A stretch of 64,000 nt of DNA from NCBI GenBank assembly GCA_021325455.1, contig JAJPHD010000009.1:105210-169209 (forward strand), given 5' to 3'. Origin of the DNA: Actinomycetota bacterium (lineage in GTDB: Bacteria; Actinomycetota; Acidimicrobiia; Acidimicrobiales; JAJPHD01). Positions 60,715 through 64,000 of this stretch are shown one piece after another. Under the pieces are notes generated by a model that saw nothing but the letters and a program-made list of their open reading frames with translations, was not told the DNA's origin and did not search any database. Every line of letters begins with the position of its first letter. Within the stretch, counting starts at the first letter, position 1. The translations under genes and the position numbers were made by a program.

Positions 60715-60849
60715 TGTGCACCGGGGGGGCCGGCCCTAGGCTCAGGCGGGTCTTTCCGGGGTGTCCTTGACAAGGGGTCGCCAGAGGAGAGCGAGGTAGG
60801 GGCCCAGAGGCGCGGGCCCGCCGGAAGGGCAAGGAAGAGAGGGGGGGAG

Positions 60850-61491
60850 ATGACCGTCACCGACGTCGACCGGGCAAGCCACGGCCCCGTCGGAGGAGGT
60901 GAGCCGGACCGGGGCGAGTGCCTCGCCGGCGAGGAAGTCGTGGTGAGGTCGCTCATGGCCCAAGCCTTCGGGGGGGAGGCTTGGGCCTGGGCCCAGCTCG
61001 TCGAGCGGTTCGATCCGATGATCCAGGCGATAGCCCGGCGCCACCGCCTGGCGCCTGCCGATGCTGCTGACGTCTCCCAGACCACCTGGCTACGGCTCTT
61101 GGAGGCCATCAGCTACGTGGAGCATCCGGAGCGAGTCGGTGGGTGGCTCGCCACCACCGCCCGCCGGGAATGCCTGCGGGTGATGCGGGCCCTGGAACGC
61201 CAGGTGCCGGTGGGCGACGCCAGCGTCCTGGACGGGGTGGACCACGATGCCGCCCCGGTCGAGGCACGGACCCTTGCCGGCGAGCGGGACGCCGCCTTGC
61301 ATCGCGCCTGCGACGAGCTGTCACCTCGGTGCCGCATGCTGCTCGATCTCCTCATGGCCGAGCCGCGCCCCAGCTACCAGGAGCTGGCCCAGGCCTTCGA
61401 GATGAGGATCGGGAGCATCGGTCCCACCCGGGGCCGCTGCCTGGACCACCTACGACGCCTTGTCATGGAGCTGGGCCTCAGCTCAAGCTGA
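60850..61491 (+). CDS. ECF-like sigma-70 family RNA polymerase sigma factor
   Basis: 213 residues from ATG 60850 with a G-rich GGGGGAG just upstream. Region 2 spans about 40-110: AWAQLVERFDPMIQAIARRHRL and ADVSQTTWLRLLEAI, then RVGGWLATTARRECLRVMR. Region 4 spans about 150-205, with ELSPRCRMLLDLLM, SYQELAQAFEMRIGSIGPTRGRCLDHLRR, the usual helix-turn-helix for the -35 element. There is no region 3. No recognisable anti-sigma gene is adjacent; the convergent unknown gene overlaps its 3' end by 9 nt. It lies in the regulatory island after the two-component pair. Confidence 0.92.
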   Translation: MTVTDVDRASHGPVGGGEPDRGECLAGEEVVVRSLMAQAFGGEAWAWAQLVERFDPMIQAIARRHRLAPADAADVSQTTWLRLLEAISYVEHPERVGGWLATTARRECLRVMRALERQVPVGDASVLDGVDHDAAPVEARTLAGERDAALHRACDELSPRCRMLLDLLMAEPRPSYQELAQAFEMRIGSIGPTRGRCLDHLRRLVMELGLSSS

Positions 61492-62247
61492 GTCCCATGC
61501 CGGGGCCGAGCGACCCTGGGCGGGGGACCGGGGTGGACGCTGCCGGGGGGACGATGAGGGCTGCGTGCTCACCAGCCGGTACCGCCGGAGCGCGGCAGCG
61601 GGAATGGGGCAGTAGTCCTCTGCTCGAAGGAACTCGTCGATGGCGATTCCTTCCAGGGCCGCCTGGGGGCACAGGGCTCCTCGGCCTTCCACCAGGTCCA
61701 GCGCGTTCACGGTACGGAACTCCACCACCCTCGCCGCCATCCCGGGCCCGGTCGCCAGGGCCAGCCGGGCGTGGCCGGGTGCGGACAGCACTACGGTGCC
61801 AGGCTCGTAGGCCACGATCACCTGACGCGCTCTTTCCGACTCGGTGGGTCGCAAGACGAGGTCGGTCCTACGCTCGAGCTCGAAGGGGCGGTCCCGGGGA
61901 CCGCCGCCCACCAGGAGCTTCCAGCTCACCTGGCACGTCCACACCCGGCGCCGGCGGCCTCCGCTGCTCCGTCCCGCCCCGGCCGTGGGGGCCGCCTCCG
62001 AGCCCCGAGGTGGGCCCACCAGCGCTGGCGGGGTGAGGTAGGTCTCCTGCGGGTCGCACCCCAGGCCCCCCACCACCAGCCGGGCGGCCTCCAACGCTGC
62101 GGCCTCGGAGCCGGCCAGCTCGTCCGGATCGAGGTGGGCCAGGGCGGCGCTGGCGGGCAGGGGCGGATAGACGAACAAGTCCCCGGCGAAGAGGGCGGCC
62201 CGGCGCGCCTCGTCGTCCAACTTCCGGTAGGTGCCCACCACGTACAT
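61483..62247 (-). CDS. Unrecognised 254-residue protein in the regulatory island
   Basis: From ATG 62247: MYVVGTYRKLDDEARRAALF, then GDLFVYPPLPASAALAHLD at about 22-40. A central segment has a variable Gly/Arg-rich insert (about 82-100) followed by WTCQVSWKLLVGGG and a beta-rich stretch VIVAYEPGTVVLSAPGHARLALATG; near the end are CPQAALEGIAIDEFLRAEDYCPIPAA and a Ser/Pro/Arg-rich tail. No membrane helix or signal peptide. I cannot assign a family. It points away from the tandem LuxR gene and towards the sigma gene, overlapping the latter by 9 nt. The codon usage is like its neighbours, so it is very probably a real gene. Confidence 0.7.
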   Translation of the reverse strand: MYVVGTYRKLDDEARRAALFAGDLFVYPPLPASAALAHLDPDELAGSEAAALEAARLVVGGLGCDPQETYLTPPALVGPPRGSEAAPTAGAGRSSGGRRRRVWTCQVSWKLLVGGGPRDRPFELERRTDLVLRPTESERARQVIVAYEPGTVVLSAPGHARLALATGPGMAARVVEFRTVNALDLVEGRGALCPQAALEGIAIDEFLRAEDYCPIPAAALRRYRLVSTQPSSSPRQRPPRSPAQGRSAPAWDSA

Positions 62248-62632
62248 GAGATCAGCTCGGCCCGACTGCCATCTGCTAGCACAAGAGGCAACAGCGAGCC
62301 TGCTGATACCTCGTTCCTGGAGAGGCTGGCGTGACGCCGGCCCGGCTCGGCCGGCCGGGCAACCGGGGCGTATCAGGACAGGCAGCTTCCTGCTCTTTCC
62401 CGACGTGGGGGGCAGCCGAGAGGACCAAGCCGACCTGCCATCAGAGGCGGGTCCCGGATCGCCAGGCTCGCCCGGGCTCCGCCCGGGAGAGGGCGTTGAC
62501 CCCCGACCCCCAACGGTGGTCGGGCCCTGGAGCCGGGCCGACCAGCCCTCCGGCCCCCCCCACGCCACCTCGGGGCCGGCCGTGCCTCCCCAGGAGGGAG
62601 CTGTCCCGGGAGCCCCCCGGCCCGGCACCCGC
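62248..62632. other. 385-bp divergent intergenic region in the regulatory island
   Basis: Separates the unknown gene (minus) from the tandem LuxR gene (plus) and should hold both promoters. The part next to the unknown gene (about 62270-62315) is comparatively AT-rich and contains the palindrome GCTAGC; I see no convincing -35/-10 pair. The plus-strand reading frame of the LuxR gene stays open backwards through this region, but the translation is a Pro/Gly/Arg-rich sequence without domain features, so I treat it as noncoding. A start inside it cannot be excluded. Confidence 0.5.
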
Positions 62633-63946
62633 ATGGTCGCCCAGGTCTCCAGCCGGCTGCTCCGATCTGGCCTGGCCGAGCTGATGAGCACCAGCGAGAC
62701 GGTGGAGAGCCTGGAGCTCGTGACTGGGTGGGAGGACCTTTTGGCGGTGTGCCGGGCCGCCCGTCCGGATGTGGTGCTCCTGGAGATCACCGCCAGCCAG
62801 CTGGAGGGGGCCAGCCTGGCCATGTCCACCATCCGGAGGCTGAGCCCGGGAGCCCGGACCGTGGCCATTGCCAGCGGTCAGGCGGCAGAGAGGGCCATGC
62901 CGGACCTGGGGGCCATGGGCCTCTCCAGCCACGTGTCGACCCGCTCGCCCCTGGGCCGCCTCCTGGAGGCGGTGGGGCTGGTGCCGGTACCGGACAAGAG
63001 GCGCGTGCCAGCTCGGAGACCTCCCGGGTGGCAGCCCGGCCAGGACCTGACCCTCAGGGAGAGGGAGATCGTGTCCTACCTGCGGGCCGGCCTCACCGTG
63101 TCGGAGATGGCCAAGCGCCTGGCCATCAGCCCGAAGACCATCGAGAACCACAAGCAGCGCCTGTACATCAAGCTCGGGGTGCAGAGCCAGACCCAGGCGG
63201 TGCTCAGCGCGGCCCTGGCAGACCCGGGGTCCTGGTCCGACCCCGGCCGCGACCGCCCCCGGCCAGCCGGCCGGCTGGTGATCGGGGACCGCAACCGCCT
63301 GGTGAGGGAGCTGATCGCCCGGGCCTGCCTGGCCAGGGGCCTGGAGGTCGTGGCCGAGGTCTCCACGCCGGCCCAGGTGACGGCGGTCACCCGGGCCTGC
63401 GTCCCTCAGGTGGCCCTGGTGTCGGACCCGTTGGCCGGCGCCAGCGCCTCCTCCACCGTCGAGGCCTGTGCGCGTGTGGGCATGGGGGTCGTGGTGATGG
63501 CTGAGCGCTGGTCCCCGGAGAGCGCCACGAGCCTCCTGGCCGCCGGCGCCCAGGGCCTCGTCATGTACGACACCCCCTGCGAGGACGTGGCGGAGGCGGT
63601 TCTGGCGGTGACGGCCGGGGGCAGCGTCCTGGATCCCCGCGCAGCCCGTCTCGTGCTGAGCGGGTGGCGGGAGGCCCATGACCGGGGCGCAGGACGAGGG
63701 ATCGAGCTCACGAAGAGGGAGCAGGAGGTGCTTCAGGCCATGGCTGACGGCCTCAACTCCAAGGCCATAGCGACCGTCCTGGGCATGGCCACCAAGACGG
63801 TGGAGATCCACAAGGGCCACATCTTCGACAAGCTGGGCGCCCGTACCCAGGCCCATGCGGTGTCCATCGCCATGTCCCAGGGGCTGCTCCCCGCCCCACC
63901 CCTAGGGGGGATCACTCATGGTGGACCCCTTGTGGCTGATGCTTGA
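62633..63946 (+). CDS. Tandem double receiver-LuxR regulator
   Basis: 437 residues from ATG 62633, placed at the start of the first receiver-like fold. Two complete receiver plus helix-turn-helix units follow one another: receiver 1 (about 1-125), HTH 1 (about 139-196, DLTLREREIVSYLRAGLTVSE, ISPKTIENHKQRLYIKLGVQS), receiver 2 (about 214-345), HTH 2 (about 358-415, ELTKREQEVLQAMADGLNSKA, MATKTVEIHKGHIFDKLGART). Receiver 1 has Glu51 at the acceptor site (VVLLEITAS) and no acidic pair. Receiver 2 has Ser264 followed by Asp265 (VALVSDPLAG) and Asp219-Arg220. Normal family members are about 215 residues with one unit. It may bind two half-sites as a built-in dimer. Confidence 0.85.
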   Translation: MVAQVSSRLLRSGLAELMSTSETVESLELVTGWEDLLAVCRAARPDVVLLEITASQLEGASLAMSTIRRLSPGARTVAIASGQAAERAMPDLGAMGLSSHVSTRSPLGRLLEAVGLVPVPDKRRVPARRPPGWQPGQDLTLREREIVSYLRAGLTVSEMAKRLAISPKTIENHKQRLYIKLGVQSQTQAVLSAALADPGSWSDPGRDRPRPAGRLVIGDRNRLVRELIARACLARGLEVVAEVSTPAQVTAVTRACVPQVALVSDPLAGASASSTVEACARVGMGVVVMAERWSPESATSLLAAGAQGLVMYDTPCEDVAEAVLAVTAGGSVLDPRAARLVLSGWREAHDRGAGRGIELTKREQEVLQAMADGLNSKAIATVLGMATKTVEIHKGHIFDKLGARTQAHAVSIAMSQGLLPAPPLGGITHGGPLVADA

Positions 63947-64000
63947 CTGGCTCGGCATGGGGACGGGGGGGAAGCTCCCGGGGTCCGTGGCCTTTTGGAG
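63918..64000 (+). CDS. Possible start of next gene, cut by window end
   Basis: ATG 63918 opens a frame that is still open at base 64000 (27 codons): MVDPLWLMLDWLGMGTGGKL then PGSVAFW. It overlaps the end of the tandem regulator by 29 nt. The start is mildly hydrophobic. Too little is visible to name it, and it may be a chance frame. Confidence 0.3.
   Translation, partial: MVDPLWLMLDWLGMGTGGKLPGSVAFW

Noticed and set aside
60767..60772. TTGACA -35 hexamer upstream of the sigma factor gene
   Set aside because: The match is perfect, but no plausible -10 element occurs 15-19 nt downstream, so a promoter call is not justified.
62231..62632. N-terminal extension of the tandem LuxR protein by 134 residues
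   Set aside because: The extension is Pro/Gly/Arg-rich without domain features, and the first receiver-like fold begins at ATG 62633.
1..64000. tRNA/rRNA genes, CRISPR arrays, insertion sequences, prophage or defence genes
   Set aside because: None was recognised; there are no regularly spaced repeats, transposase or integrase motifs, and spacers are too short for such elements.

Overview
This is a gene-dense, very high-GC (roughly 70 percent or more) bacterial chromosome segment with strong G/C preference at third codon positions, many GTG and TTG starts, and few clear Shine-Dalgarno sites. The gene content points to an actinobacterium: coenzyme F420 biosynthesis (CofD/FbiA, CofE/FbiB), an F420-type luciferase-like oxidoreductase, homodimeric AceE, an LCP cell-wall ligase, a WbbL-type rhamnosyltransferase, a biotin-dependent acyl-CoA carboxylase, B12-dependent mutase and methionine synthase, and many LuxR/NarL regulators. 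A deep-branching lineage such as Acidimicrobiia is my inference; no rRNA or other phylogenetic marker was analysed. I saw no tRNA, rRNA, IS element, phage gene or CRISPR array.

Layout. 1-3387 (minus): three family-4 glycosyltransferases, the last cut by the window edge. 3443-5082 (plus): cofD-cofE. 5083-5809: gene-poor gap. 5810-16458 (minus): a ten-gene surface-glycan operon: LCP ligase, rmlA (long form), rmlB, rmlD, UDP-glucose dehydrogenase, UDP-glucuronate decarboxylase, GT2 rhamnosyltransferase, a membrane-anchored unknown, a sugar-1-phosphate nucleotidyltransferase and a sugar epimerase, mostly joined by 4-nt start/stop overlaps. No rmlC is present. 16597-25668: acyl-CoA dehydrogenase, class IV aminotransferase, birA, biotin carboxylase/BCCP subunit, M20 amidohydrolase, LpdA-like quinone reductase, methylmalonyl-CoA mutase catalytic subunit. 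The gene set from cofD to lpdA recalls the M. tuberculosis Rv3261-Rv3306c region.

25769-33745: penicillin-acylase-family hydrolase, rhodanese-ThiF protein, nitroreductase, sirtuin, CPBP membrane protein, leucyl aminopeptidase, PduO-type cobalamin adenosyltransferase; the last faces metH (33814-37329). 37334-39208: an orphan oligopeptide-binding lipoprotein. 39291-46818 (minus): lpd, E2 acyltransferase, a fused LipB-LipA protein, M24 peptidase, LD-carboxypeptidase and a class I amidotransferase, ending in a 12-bp hairpin. 46916-51125 (plus): DppA, a class V PLP enzyme and an S9 peptidase. 51180-54497 (minus): LLM oxidoreductase, anti-sigma-like ATPase, membrane protein, SDR, RNase HI. 54581-57304: aceE.

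57461-63946 is a regulatory island: two LuxR-type proteins with degenerate receivers, a PAS histidine kinase, an intact response regulator overlapping it, an ECF-like sigma factor, an unrecognised 254-residue protein, and a protein carrying two receiver-LuxR modules in tandem. This island, the LipB-LipA fusion and the RmlB with Cys in place of the catalytic Asp are the features I would follow up first.
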